Shown: positions 25,516 through 33,527, numbered from the stretch's first letter. The stretch is 47,628 nucleotides of DNA from Yanshouia hominis (GCA_014385025.1 JACRTB010000022.1:1-47628), one strand, 5' to 3'. Numbers and translations are program-made. The notes: generated from the letters alone by a model not told the origin.

Positions 25516-26394
25516 ATGACAAAACAATACAAAGGAATCCTGCTGGTCATTCTTTCCGCCGTTCTGTTTGGCTGCATGCCGCTGATGGCAAAAACGATCT
25601 ACGAAAACGGGGGAACTCCCGTGGGGCTGACGCTGCTGCGGAATTTTCTGGCTCTGCCCGCCCTTTGGGTCCTGATGCGGCGCGGAGGCGGAAAAACATC
25701 CCTTGAGCGCGCCCAGATCCGTCCGATGCTTCTTCTTGCGCTCGGCTACGCCGGCACACCGATGCTGCTCTTTTCCTCGTACCGGTCGATCTCCACCGGG
25801 ATGGCGACAACGATTCACTTTGTCTACCCGATCTTTGTGCTGCTTGGATGCGTCCTCTTCTGCCACGAGAAGCTCAGCCGAATCAAGGTGCTTTGCGTTT
25901 TCTTCTGCAGCTGCGGCATCCTGCTCTTCTATACGCCGGGCGACGCCGGCAACCTGATGGGGATGGCGCTGGCCTTTACGTCGGGAATTACCTATGCTTT
26001 CTACATCATTTATCTCGGTGCGAGCGGACTGTCCCGCATGACCCCCTTCGCATTGGCATTTTGGGTTTCCTCCTTTTCGTCGGTGCTCCTTGCGGTTTAT
26101 CTGGCGGCGACCGGCTCGCTCGCCATCTCGATGACTCCCCTCGGTTGGGGAATGAGCCTGCTCTTTTCCCTTCTGATCGCGGTCGGCGCCAGTGTTTCCT
26201 TTCAGGTCGGCGTCAAAGAGGTGGGAGCCCAGAGGGCTGCGATTCTCTCCACTTTTGAGCCGATCACCAGCATTGCGGTTGGAATTCTTGCTTTTTCCGA
26301 ACCGTTTGGTTTGAAAACCGCCTTGGGAGTTGTGCTGATTTTAGCGGCGGTTCTGATTTTGACGATCTTCGATCAGGAAAAGGCGGCTGCTTAA
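25516..26394 (+). CDS. EamA-family (DMT superfamily) permease
   Basis: The 292-residue protein has about ten hydrophobic helices arranged as two EamA repeats. The first ends around the FYTPGDAGNLMG segment, and the second contains FQVGVKEVGAQRAAILSTFE and PITSIAVG, the conserved end-of-domain signature. Members export or import small metabolites, often amino acids or nucleotide precursors; direction and substrate cannot be told. The ATG follows AAAGGAA, which may be masked by the upstream leader. It is 224 bases after the creatininase-family gene, with its own promoter between. Confidence 0.85.
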   Translation: MTKQYKGILLVILSAVLFGCMPLMAKTIYENGGTPVGLTLLRNFLALPALWVLMRRGGGKTSLERAQIRPMLLLALGYAGTPMLLFSSYRSISTGMATTIHFVYPIFVLLGCVLFCHEKLSRIKVLCVFFCSCGILLFYTPGDAGNLMGMALAFTSGITYAFYIIYLGASGLSRMTPFALAFWVSSFSSVLLAVYLAATGSLAISMTPLGWGMSLLFSLLIAVGASVSFQVGVKEVGAQRAAILSTFEPITSIAVGILAFSEPFGLKTALGVVLILAAVLILTIFDQEKAAA

Positions 26395-26441
26395 AAGGTT
26401 CCGCACCCTCATATGAATAGAAGGGAGAGGGGGCGGTTGCG

Positions 26442-27125
26442 GTGTTTCGTTGGGCAGGAGCCGGCAGGAGGTACGGCGCGCGGCTGCGGGCAGCGGTTTT
26501 TCTCCTGCTGCTGCTTGGATGCTGCACCGCGGTTGACGCGCATATCCGGCCGGTGATTCAGTCGATGGCGGCCTATCAGGCCAAGGTCTACGCGACGAGG
26601 ATTCTCAACGAAGCGGTGGAAGCACAGCTCGCGGGCGAATCCCCTTCCTATCGGGAATTGGTGAGCCTCTCGACCGGGGACGACGGGAAAATCAACGCGG
26701 TTCAGACCGACGTGGTGCGGCTGAATCTGCTGAAAGCCGCGCTGACCAATGCGGCCGCCGACCGGCTTGAAGAGCTCGAGCAGCAGACGGTTCTGGTCCC
26801 TCTCGGAACTCTTTTGGGCTGGCAGGTACTGTCAGGCCGTGGTCCGTTGATGGAGTTTCGGCTCGTGCCCGCCGGGTATGTCCGATCGTCTCTCTCGCAC
26901 CGCTTTGACGCTGCCGGCATCAACCAAACCCGGCATCAGATCATGCTGCGGCTTGATGCCAGTATCATTGCGGTTCTGCCGGGGTATACCACATCGACCG
27001 AGGTTTCCACCGACTTTCTCCTTGCTGAGACGGTGATCGTCGGTACTTCGCCCGATTCCTTCACTCAGGTTCTGACTGGAGATGACCAGAGCATTGACCA
27101 GCTGATTGCGGATTACGGACGGTGA
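26442..27125 (+). CDS. yunB: Sporulation protein YunB
   Basis: The 227-residue protein has one N-terminal membrane anchor (AAVFLLLLLGCCTAVDAHI) and an extracytoplasmic domain. The YunB-like blocks include IRPVIQSMAAYQAKVYATRI, LVPLGTLLGWQVLSGRGP and PGYTTSTEV. In Bacillus subtilis yunB is a mother-cell-expressed sporulation gene; its biochemical role is unknown. A GTG start is chosen because GGGAGAGGGGG lies just upstream and no ATG is suitable. It begins 47 bases after the permease gene. Its presence indicates an organism able to form spores. Confidence 0.85.
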   Translation: MFRWAGAGRRYGARLRAAVFLLLLLGCCTAVDAHIRPVIQSMAAYQAKVYATRILNEAVEAQLAGESPSYRELVSLSTGDDGKINAVQTDVVRLNLLKAALTNAAADRLEELEQQTVLVPLGTLLGWQVLSGRGPLMEFRLVPAGYVRSSLSHRFDAAGINQTRHQIMLRLDASIIAVLPGYTTSTEVSTDFLLAETVIVGTSPDSFTQVLTGDDQSIDQLIADYGR

Positions 27126-27557
27126 GGAATATGTTTTGCTCTCCGGTTTGCTCATGGCAAGCTCTTTGATCAATCAAAACCGCGCAGTGAACGCGCGGGA
27201 TCGCCGCTTCCCAGAAACGGCGCGGCAGCTCCCCCTCTCAGGAAACGCCGTGAGCCCTTTTCGCCTGTATTGAGCGTCTCTCTATCGCGCGCGGCGGTCG
27301 AACGCGGACCTGTGTCCCGGTGAGACTCTCGGCGGGCTGAAAAATTTTCCGTCATGCGGCGCTCAAAAGCAGGCGGCTGCAAGCCGCCTGCTTTTTCATT
27401 TTTCTCTCCCTGCCCCGCGCGCAGACCGGCCGGGTGACGGCATATCCGAGCGGGGACGGCACCGTACCATATTGCCTGCCAGCATAGCTGATGGCCGCCC
27501 TGTCCGCAAAACAAACAGAGGAAATCCCAAACGGACGCCCCACGGAAAAGAATCGCT
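27126..27557. other. Intergenic stretch with bidirectional terminator
   Basis: No gene is supported. The clear element is a perfect 14-bp hairpin, AAAAGCAGGCGGCT-GCA-AGCCGCCTGCTTTT (27365-27395), with a T-run on the right. The converging leftward DUF4177 gene ends at 27558. The rest is GC-rich with several short inverted repeats but no recognised RNA. Confidence 0.55.
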
Positions 27558-27764
27558 TTATTCTTCTTTTTGAAAAATCAGGGACATTGTTTCGATGTCA
27601 CCGGTCCCTCTGGTTTCCAAGGGAACATATCCGCAGTAATTCCACCCGCTTTCAATCCGCTCCCTGATGATTTCTTCGACTCCCTCAAAACCGTATTTCG
27701 CTCCCTTTCCGAAGCCATAACCGTAAAGCTCGGATTTCAGTCTGACAAACTCGACTTTTTTCAT
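27558..27764 (-). CDS. DUF4177 small protein
   Basis: The 68-residue protein (MKKVEFVRLKSELYGYGFGK, ending MSLIFQKEE) has the DUF4177 layout: an N-terminal strand, a helix containing EGVEEIIRERIESGWNYCGY and a C-terminal strand. Function of the family is unknown. I start it at 27764, after GAAGAGG, because the upstream in-frame extension is low-complexity basic sequence without a ribosome-binding site. It follows the 46-residue membrane protein gene in the same direction after a 175-base gap with a long-range hairpin (27875-27882 with 27915-27922). Confidence 0.78.
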   Translation of the reverse strand: MKKVEFVRLKSELYGYGFGKGAKYGFEGVEEIIRERIESGWNYCGYVPLETRGTGDIETMSLIFQKEE

Positions 27765-27939
27765 ATGCTCGACCTCTTCAACTTTTCTTTTCCCCCGTTT
27801 GATGATATCACACATGCTTTGGGGAAACCGCGGAGCGGACCGGTAAGAATCCTTTCGCTCATTTGCTCTATTCGGAGCACCCTTTGCCAAGACAGCCGGG
27901 CAGTTCCAAAAGGAGGGTGCTCTGCCTAATTAAAATTTG

Positions 27940-28080
27940 CTATTCCTGTTTATTATTCAATGCTTTTAAAATAAATCCGCCCATGACGGCGATGGGAATT
28001 GAAACAGAAAATGAGACCGGTTCTAAAAAGGCGCCAAGAACACCGCCCAAAAGCGTACAAATTATCGCTGCAAAGATCAT
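27940..28080 (-). CDS. Small membrane protein, 46 residues
   Basis: Leftward from an ATG at 28080 the product begins MIFAAIICTLLGGVLGAFLE and ends in ALNNKQE. Two short hydrophobic segments with Gly-rich packing are separated by EPVSFSV, giving a likely helical hairpin in the membrane. A GGAGGGAACAAG ribosome-binding site precedes the start. The codons use both GC-rich and AT-rich forms like nearby genes. No family recognised; such tiny proteins often act as membrane-complex subunits or regulators, but nothing here points to a partner. Confidence 0.7.
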   Translation of the reverse strand: MIFAAIICTLLGGVLGAFLEPVSFSVSIPIAVMGGFILKALNNKQE

Positions 28081-28233
28081 CTTGTTCCCTCCGCAAATCA
28101 TTCATTCATTCATTCATCGCACTTTATATCCGCTTGTATCTTATCATGCAAACAAACGATTTTCAACATATCATCAATAGCCGTAGCTTCCCTCCGGCAT
28201 CCATGGAGAACAAGGAAAAAAATTTTACGTGAT

Positions 28234-28262
28234 TTGCAATTTTTCACTTGATCTGATAAAAT
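28234..28262 (+). promoter_or_regulatory. Promoter of the YhcH-family gene
   Basis: TTGCAA (28234-28239) and TAAAAT (28257-28262) are 17 bases apart. The leader of about 120 bases contains a small GCTGT-GAAA-ACAGC hairpin near 28322-28335. The bases between 28081 and 28233 hold a CATT-rich simple repeat (about 28100-28117) and no gene. Confidence 0.65.
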
Positions 28263-28389
28263 AAATCAATTCGGAAGGGAAGAAATGTTGGGAGGGGCCG
28301 ACTTTCCGGCTGCTTGGTTTCCGCTGTGAAAACAGCGCGGCACAGTGGGCGTTTTGCATGAGAACAGGAAAAAGGGAGGAGCAGACCGC

Positions 28390-28854
28390 ATGATTGTGGA
28401 TACATTTGAAAACATGGGACTTTATCTGGGGCTTCACCGGGCCATGCCGCAGGTGCGCGGCTTTCTGGAAGAGGCAGCATCTCTTCCCGAGGGAAAGTAT
28501 GAGCTGGATGACGGTAATTTTGTCATCGTTCGCGAGGGAGAGACGCGCGAAAGCTTCGGAATCCTATTTGAGACACATGAACGGTATCTTGAACTGCATG
28601 CGGTCGTCAAAGGAGCCGAACGGATGGAATGGGCGCCGCGCGCCTTTCTGCTGATGACCGATCCGGTGGACCCGGTCAAGGACATCGGCTTTTTGCGCGG
28701 ATCGGGGGACGGAATCGATATCATCGCCGGAATGTTTTATTTCTGCTTCCCGCAGGATGCATATAAAAGCAGCTGCCACACCCAGAGCATCGGCTCCTGC
28801 GACTACCGGAAATATATCTTCAAGCTCAGGGTGGATCAGTTGATTCGGCAATAG
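28390..28854 (+). CDS. YhcH/YjgK/YiaL-family protein (DUF386)
   Basis: The 154-residue protein matches this cupin-like family by the block FETHERYLELHAVVKGAERM and the second block FYFCFPQDAYKSSCHTQ. Members bind a metal and are linked to sialic acid or other sugar catabolism, probably as anomerases or isomerases. The usual DxH of the second block is D-A-Y here, so one metal-binding histidine may be replaced. Start follows GGGAGGAG. It stands alone with its own promoter and terminator; no sialic-acid genes are visible nearby, so the sugar is unknown. Confidence 0.82.
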   Translation: MIVDTFENMGLYLGLHRAMPQVRGFLEEAASLPEGKYELDDGNFVIVREGETRESFGILFETHERYLELHAVVKGAERMEWAPRAFLLMTDPVDPVKDIGFLRGSGDGIDIIAGMFYFCFPQDAYKSSCHTQSIGSCDYRKYIFKLRVDQLIRQ

Positions 28855-28877
28855 GAAAACAATCAAAAATAGGAATA

Positions 28878-28923
28878 GGGGCCATGCCGCCGGGTACAAG
28901 CAGGTGTCCGGTGGTATGGCCCT
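28878..28923. terminator. Shared terminator between convergent genes
   Basis: GGGGCCAT-G-CCGCCGGG faces a complementary arm ending ATGGCCCT, with a T-rich stretch (CGTTTTATT) on the right. It serves the YhcH gene and perhaps the leftward operon ending at 28936. Confidence 0.65.
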
Positions 28924-28935
28924 CGTTTTATTCTG

Positions 28936-29313
28936 TTATTCCCCGGTGCTTTCGGACATTCGTTTGCTCTCAAGTGAGCGAATGAACGCGGCAACCGCCC
29001 GCAGGTCCTGCTCATTCATCCGCCTGACCTGCTGGATGGTATCCTCCTGAAGCTCCCCGGCTGTTTCCCGGCGTTTTTCCGGCGGAAGTCCGGTCAGCAC
29101 CCAATGGGCGGAATATCCGTAGGTGCTTTCGATCAGTCTGGCCAGCGGTTCGGAAACGGTGCTTTTCCTTCCGCTGGTCAGCAGGTATACATAATTGGCG
29201 CTGATTCCCAACTCTCTTGCAAAGTCCACCTGCTTGAGATTCTGGGCAGTGATAATCTGCCGGATGCGTTCCCCAAGGGTCAGGGAGGTGCCGCATTTCT
29301 GCTTCTTGTTCAT
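28936..29313 (-). CDS. XRE-family helix-turn-helix protein
   Basis: The 125-residue protein has a Cro/C1-type DNA-binding domain (about 12-70: LGERIRQIITAQNLKQVDFA, then RELGISANYVYLLTSGRKS) and a C-terminal helical region of about 45 residues ending in a basic/acidic tail. It overlaps the end of the LuxR-type gene by four bases (29310-29313), so it is co-translated with it as the last gene of the operon that starts with the solute-binding lipoprotein. It could bind the operon's own control region. Target unknown. Confidence 0.82.
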   Translation of the reverse strand: MNKKQKCGTSLTLGERIRQIITAQNLKQVDFARELGISANYVYLLTSGRKSTVSEPLARLIESTYGYSAHWVLTGLPPEKRRETAGELQEDTIQQVRRMNEQDLRAVAAFIRSLESKRMSESTGE

Positions 29314-30920
29314 ATGTCCGCCTTTGCCTCCCCCATCATCTGGATATAGATCATCAGTTCCTTGCGGGATGTAACATTCAGCTTGGAATAGATTCGCCGG
29401 TTATGTGTCTTGATCGTATTGATGGACAGACAAAGGACATCCGCGATTTCTCTGGCGGTATATCCCTTCATATACAGGTCGAAAACAGAGCGTTCGGCCG
29501 CAGAGAGGGTGCCGATGTTTTTGGTGAACTCCTGATAGAGCGAGGAACGGAGCAAGGGGGCGCTTTCCTGCTGCGGCGGGGGAGCGCCCCGCTCGTCCTG
29601 CGACTGAAGAAACTCCAGAAGGTCGTCGATCTCCGGAATTCTGGTTTTGGAAGCGGAAGCAAGATCGGGCTGCTTTAAGCTTTCCAGCGCAACCAAAACC
29701 GGACGAATATACCGTCTGCTGATTACAAAGGAAAGAAGGATGTCAAGGCCCATCAAAAGAAAGAGCCACAGCAGCAGGGCGTGGGTGCGGGCCGAGACAT
29801 GCTGCGCCAGCACCCTGCGCGGCATCATGAGAGCCAGCGCCCAGCGTTCTCCCTGATAGGCGGAATCCTTGGGGTAAAGCATGATTTCCCGATGCAGTCC
29901 CGCATACAGCTCTCCCTCGGGCTGCCGGTAGCTCGAAAAGGCGCTTGGGTCCTGCCCGATCATGAGAAAACCGTTGTCCGGGGCAAAGGGCCGTGTGGCG
30001 GAGCGCCCGGCAAAAAGAGCGCCGCTGACATGAAATTGCCCTTCCTTTTCAGGAGAAAGCATACAAAAAAGCTGTTCATGGCTGTCGCTGTCCGGTGCAT
30101 AGGCGAGTTTGAACAGCATTTCGCTGACCTCAAAGCCGCACACGCCCATCACCGTTCCGTCTGAAGCAATCAGCGGTGCGGAGCAGAGCATGGCGCGTTC
30201 ACTGCCGCCCGGAAGAACCGTGGCAGGGCTCCAGAAGTAAAGACGGGAGGTGGGAAGCTTCTCCTGCCGCGCGGTGCCGACCGTCCCGGAAAAATAGGGA
30301 GCCGAGCTGATATCCATCTCCATGCGCCACTGCGGCAGAGTCTGAATTCCGCGGCCGCGGGCAATTTTCATCGGCCCGATGAGATAGCGCAGATTGGCGT
30401 CAAGCCCGCTGACGATGTTAGGCTCCATATTTTTCAAATAAAGGCACGCGCGGGAAAACCGGGCGTCCGGCAGGTCAGGGTTTACGGTGGCGTCCAAAAC
30501 CAGAAACACTCCGCTGCTTTTGGCCTTTTCCAAAGCGCCGGTCAAGGAGGAAAGCTCCCCGCTGAGAAGCTCTTCCAGAAGCTGGGGGGAATCCTGCAGG
30601 TGAGAGGGCCGGATTCCCTGTTCCCGGCAGCGTCTTTCCAGACTCGAGGAAAGGCTCTCCGCCAATGCAACGCACCGCACGGAAATTTCTCCATAATTCT
30701 GATAGACTGCCTGCGAGAGATGGGACAACTCGTTTTGCAGCAGAGAGCGGTGCTCCCGGAAACCGGTTTGAAAGACCCCCGTGGCAAAGAGCATCACCAG
30801 CACGCCGAGCATGATGGCGTTCAAAAACAGAAACAGAAAGCCAAACAGCCTCAGACGCAGGGAAAGGCCGTCCTGCCCAGCCTGTCGGATTGCCTCACGG
30901 TACGCGCGGATTTTCTGCAT
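29310..30920 (-). CDS. Membrane-anchored LuxR-type regulator with extracytoplasmic sensor
   Basis: The 536-residue protein combines a first membrane helix (about 22-45), a large extracytoplasmic region (about 46-375) with Cache-like organisation, a second helix (about 377-400) and a cytoplasmic C-terminus. The C-terminus holds a LuxR helix-turn-helix (about 471-528, including GYTAREIADVLCLSINTIKT). It therefore looks like a one-component receptor that both senses outside and binds DNA inside, without kinase or receiver domains. It starts 18 bases after the solute-binding lipoprotein gene, which suggests the lipoprotein presents the ligand. Sensor-domain fold is inferred from layout only. Confidence 0.82.
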   Translation of the reverse strand: MQKIRAYREAIRQAGQDGLSLRLRLFGFLFLFLNAIMLGVLVMLFATGVFQTGFREHRSLLQNELSHLSQAVYQNYGEISVRCVALAESLSSSLERRCREQGIRPSHLQDSPQLLEELLSGELSSLTGALEKAKSSGVFLVLDATVNPDLPDARFSRACLYLKNMEPNIVSGLDANLRYLIGPMKIARGRGIQTLPQWRMEMDISSAPYFSGTVGTARQEKLPTSRLYFWSPATVLPGGSERAMLCSAPLIASDGTVMGVCGFEVSEMLFKLAYAPDSDSHEQLFCMLSPEKEGQFHVSGALFAGRSATRPFAPDNGFLMIGQDPSAFSSYRQPEGELYAGLHREIMLYPKDSAYQGERWALALMMPRRVLAQHVSARTHALLLWLFLLMGLDILLSFVISRRYIRPVLVALESLKQPDLASASKTRIPEIDDLLEFLQSQDERGAPPPQQESAPLLRSSLYQEFTKNIGTLSAAERSVFDLYMKGYTAREIADVLCLSINTIKTHNRRIYSKLNVTSRKELMIYIQMMGEAKADI

Positions 30921-30938
30921 GAGATGTAGCTTCCTCCA

Positions 30939-32327
30939 TTATGGTTGCTGCCGGAAAGCCTCCAGCGCCTCCCTCGACACCCGTGAATAGGCATCCTCGG
31001 GACTTTCCGTTTCCAACAGCGCCAAATACTGTTCGCGCGCCCTTTGCAGGCAGGTCAGGAGGTCTTTCCCATAGCTGCTGCTCAGGCTGTTGAAGCCGTC
31101 GAAAACCGGCGGAATATAAAAATCATACGCGGCATGGACTTCGACCGCTGTACGGAACAGTTTTTGGATATTTTCATTATCTGCGATTTCCTGTTCCATA
31201 CTGTTTTCAAACGCCTCGTTTGTCACCGGAAGATAGCCGGTGGAAGCGATGAATTTCATATTTTGTTCCGGAGCGGTAAACCATTTCAGAAAAATGGCCG
31301 CCGCTCTTTCCTTTTCCGGAGTCGTTTTCGCCGCAACGATTCCGCTGCCCCGCTGAATGGCGATCTTTTGACCCCCTTGAAAGACCGGGAAGGGAAGCAC
31401 ACTGTATTCCACCCGCTCGGTGGTGTTGTCCGGGTAGGTGATTTCGGTTCCATAGAAAAGAATGCCGGCAGTGGATCCGGTGGAGCAGACGATTTCTCCG
31501 GTTTTAGAGAGGTCGGAGGAATATCCGTCATACAGCGCATAGCCGCCCTTGACGGCGGGTTCGCAGATTGCATCCCAGATCCGTTGGAACTCAGGCGATG
31601 AGAGGTCCAGGGATTCGTTTTTCAGCAGGCTGCCCCCCATCTGGCGCATCCCTACCTGGGCGAGATTGAAGGCGGAGTCGGCGGTGTAAAAATCTTTGCC
31701 GTCATTGGGCAGATCGGGCGTCTGTGCGTCGGTCCATTCATAATAACGCAGCGCCGCCTTTGCAATTCCTTCGAAGGTGGAAAGGCTGTTCATTGTAACG
31801 CCGGTTTCGGATGCGAAGCGGTCAAAAAGGGTCTGATTGACGAAAAGAACCTCGGTGGACTTTGCAAAGGGAAATACATAGAGCTTTCCGTCGCTCAGGC
31901 GTCCCTCCTCGAGAAAGCGCGGCAGATAGAGCGAAAGCTCCTCCTGCGTAAACTGTTCGTCGAGCGGGGCGAGCAGGTCCTTCTCCTGAAGAAGTACGGC
32001 GGTGGCGGGATAACAGGTGGTGAGATCGGGCATCTCCGGCGCGCCGGGGTCCCCATTAGCGATCATGGTCAGCTTTTCCTGCAGGGCGGCCGAGCCGGAG
32101 ACGGAGGTAACGTTCAGGACGATTCCTTTCTCTTTGCCGACGGTGAGGTTAAAGGTATCAACAAGACCATCCATGGTGGCCTGCATCTGCCCGCCGAAAT
32201 TGTGCCATACCTCCAGCGTGACCGGATGTTTGGGGTCCGGACCGGTTTTCTGTCCGCATCCCGGCAGGACCGCGATGAGTGACAGACACAGCGCAAGACA
32301 GACCGCCCGCTTTCGTCTTTTAAACAT
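30939..32327 (-). CDS. Extracellular solute-binding lipoprotein (family 1, sugar type)
   Basis: The 462-residue protein has a lipoprotein signal ending SLIAVLPGC and the fold markers of carbohydrate-binding proteins of ABC importers: VTLEVWHNFGG, a FPFAKSTEVLFVNQTLFDRF segment and GSGIVAAKTTPEKERAAAIF. Such proteins normally deliver sugars to a permease, but no permease or ATPase gene is present here. Instead a membrane LuxR regulator and an XRE protein follow, so a sensory role is likely. The start at 32327 has AGGAG at good spacing; the ATG at 32333 is too close to it. Ligand unknown. Confidence 0.87.
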   Translation of the reverse strand: MFKRRKRAVCLALCLSLIAVLPGCGQKTGPDPKHPVTLEVWHNFGGQMQATMDGLVDTFNLTVGKEKGIVLNVTSVSGSAALQEKLTMIANGDPGAPEMPDLTTCYPATAVLLQEKDLLAPLDEQFTQEELSLYLPRFLEEGRLSDGKLYVFPFAKSTEVLFVNQTLFDRFASETGVTMNSLSTFEGIAKAALRYYEWTDAQTPDLPNDGKDFYTADSAFNLAQVGMRQMGGSLLKNESLDLSSPEFQRIWDAICEPAVKGGYALYDGYSSDLSKTGEIVCSTGSTAGILFYGTEITYPDNTTERVEYSVLPFPVFQGGQKIAIQRGSGIVAAKTTPEKERAAAIFLKWFTAPEQNMKFIASTGYLPVTNEAFENSMEQEIADNENIQKLFRTAVEVHAAYDFYIPPVFDGFNSLSSSYGKDLLTCLQRAREQYLALLETESPEDAYSRVSREALEAFRQQP

Positions 32328-32360
32328 TTCCATGCTCCTCTCTTTGAATGCCACCGGAGA

Positions 32361-32414
32361 GAATCCGGAAAATCACCCCTAAAATCACCCCGTTTTCCCG
32401 GATTCCATCACCCC
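32361..32414 (-). promoter_or_regulatory. Leader region with three ATCACCCC repeats in a hairpin
   Basis: On the + strand ATCACCCC occurs at 32372-32379, 32384-32391 and 32407-32414. The first two lie in the loop of an inverted repeat formed by GAATCCGG (32361-32368) and CCGGATTC (32398-32405). The block is inside the transcribed leader of the solute-binding-protein operon, about 70-125 bases after the predicted start. It could be a protein-binding array or a structured RNA. Confidence 0.5.
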
Positions 32415-32491
32415 GGGGATGATTACAGGAGCCTCCGCAGCCGTTATGATGATCACATAAAAGCTCTTGACAGGGAACCTTTTCGTTTTTC

Positions 32492-32520
32492 ATGTTACCA
32501 TTTGTATCTAACTTAGTCAA
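32492..32520 (-). promoter_or_regulatory. Promoter of the solute-binding protein/LuxR/XRE operon
   Basis: Reverse strand TTGACT (32520-32515) and TAACAT (32497-32492) are 17 bases apart. The predicted start near 32485 leaves a leader of about 157 bases. A rightward TTGACA at 32467-32472 overlaps the start region and may belong to the opposite transcript, although its -10 is poor. Confidence 0.65.
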
Positions 32521-32556
32521 CAAAATGTTGGAAAAGAGAAAGGAAGGTTATGAATC

Positions 32557-32718
32557 ATGCGGGAATATCAGCGGGACCGGCTGCTTGAGGAGGTGACGGC
32601 CGCAATTCGGGGACTGGACGATGACGGACTCCGTAAGCTTGGCATGTTTCTGGCGGAAATGAGAGAAGAGAAGCAGCGAAATCCGGGAAAGGAGGTGCAA
32701 AGGACTGATGGCTCATGA
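32557..32718 (+). CDS. Small charged protein, 53 residues
   Basis: The product starts MREYQRDRLLEEVTAAIRGL and is helical and rich in Glu, Arg and Lys. The ATG follows AGGAAGG at nine bases. The last codons overlap the start of the zinc-ribbon gene at 32708, suggesting translational coupling. A second internal SD-like AAAGGAGG near its end serves the next gene. No family recognised. Confidence 0.6.
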   Translation: MREYQRDRLLEEVTAAIRGLDDDGLRKLGMFLAEMREEKQRNPGKEVQRTDGS

Positions 32719-33465
32719 GGCGGCTCCTGCATTTACTCCAAGGTGCAGAATTCTTCGCGGGGAGAACGTCTGCCGGTTTACCTTCTTTTGCGAAATCTGC
32801 GAGCATAGCTACCCACACCGCCTCTTCAGGCAGAAAACGTCGGCGAGGCCCGGCTGAAAGCAGAGGCGGATGCAAGACTCTATTTTAATTGGTGCCCCGG
32901 ATGCGGACGGTGGGTATGCGATGAGCACTTCAACGAGGACCGGACCATGTGCACCGACTGTGCGCCGCGGGTTTGCCGTGGCTGCGGAGCAAGGGTTCCC
33001 AGAGGAGATCAATACTGCACTTCCTGCGGTGCGCCCAACACGGGGAGGCAGCCGTCAGAAACAGGAGCGACTCAGACGGCACAGCCCGCCTATCAGCCGC
33101 CCATCGCACCGGGCGCACCGGGAAAGACTGAGCTTCAGGACGCACAGGAAAACAAGGGGATGGCGGTGCTGGCCTACCTGATTTTCCTGATTCCGTTGCT
33201 GGCGGCAAAAGAATCGAAGTTTGTGCGTTACCACACCAATCAGGGGCTGGTGCTGTTTTTAGCGGCGGTTGTATACGGAATTCTCTTTTCCGTCCTGAGC
33301 GGCATTTTGTTTGCCGTCTCATGGCGTTTGGGATTAACCGTGACCAGCATTCTCGGACTTGTGGGATGGGTTTTCACGGCTCTCGCGGTCATCGGAATTG
33401 TCCACGCCTGCAAGGGCGAGATGAAGCCGCTGCCCCTGCTCGGCGGCATTACTATTTTGAAGTAG
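32708..33465 (+). pseudogene. Zinc-ribbon / DUF4870-like membrane protein, frameshifted
   Basis: From the ATG at 32708 the first frame gives PRCRILRGENVCRFTFFCEI and CEHSY, then stops at 32848-32850. The rest continues without a start codon in another frame: QAENVGEARLKAEADARLYF, CPGCGRWVCDEHF, a Cys4 ribbon CRGCGARVPRGDQYCTSCG, a Pro/Gln linker, and three membrane helices of DUF4870/Tic20-like type ending at 33465. The frames must switch between about 32809 and 32847, most naturally near TACCCACACC. This could be mutation, sequence error or programmed frameshifting. An internal ATG at 32947 would yield only the ribbon and membrane part. Confidence 0.75.
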
Positions 33466-33482
33466 ACCGTTTTAACAGTGAG

Positions 33483-33521
33483 AAGCGCCCTGGAGACACC
33501 TGTTAGGTCTCCGGGGCGCTT
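33483..33521. terminator. Terminator between convergent genes
   Basis: AAGCGCCCTGGAGAC (33483-33497) pairs with GTCTCCGGGGCGCTT (33507-33521), including one G-U pair, with a nine-base loop. It separates the zinc-ribbon gene from the leftward MATE gene. Confidence 0.75.
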
Positions 33522-33527
33522 TGCGGA

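Noticed and set aside
32320-32523. 67-codon leftward frame upstream of the solute-binding protein
   Set aside because: Overlaps the lipoprotein start in another frame, lies mostly in the leader region and has no convincing start signal.
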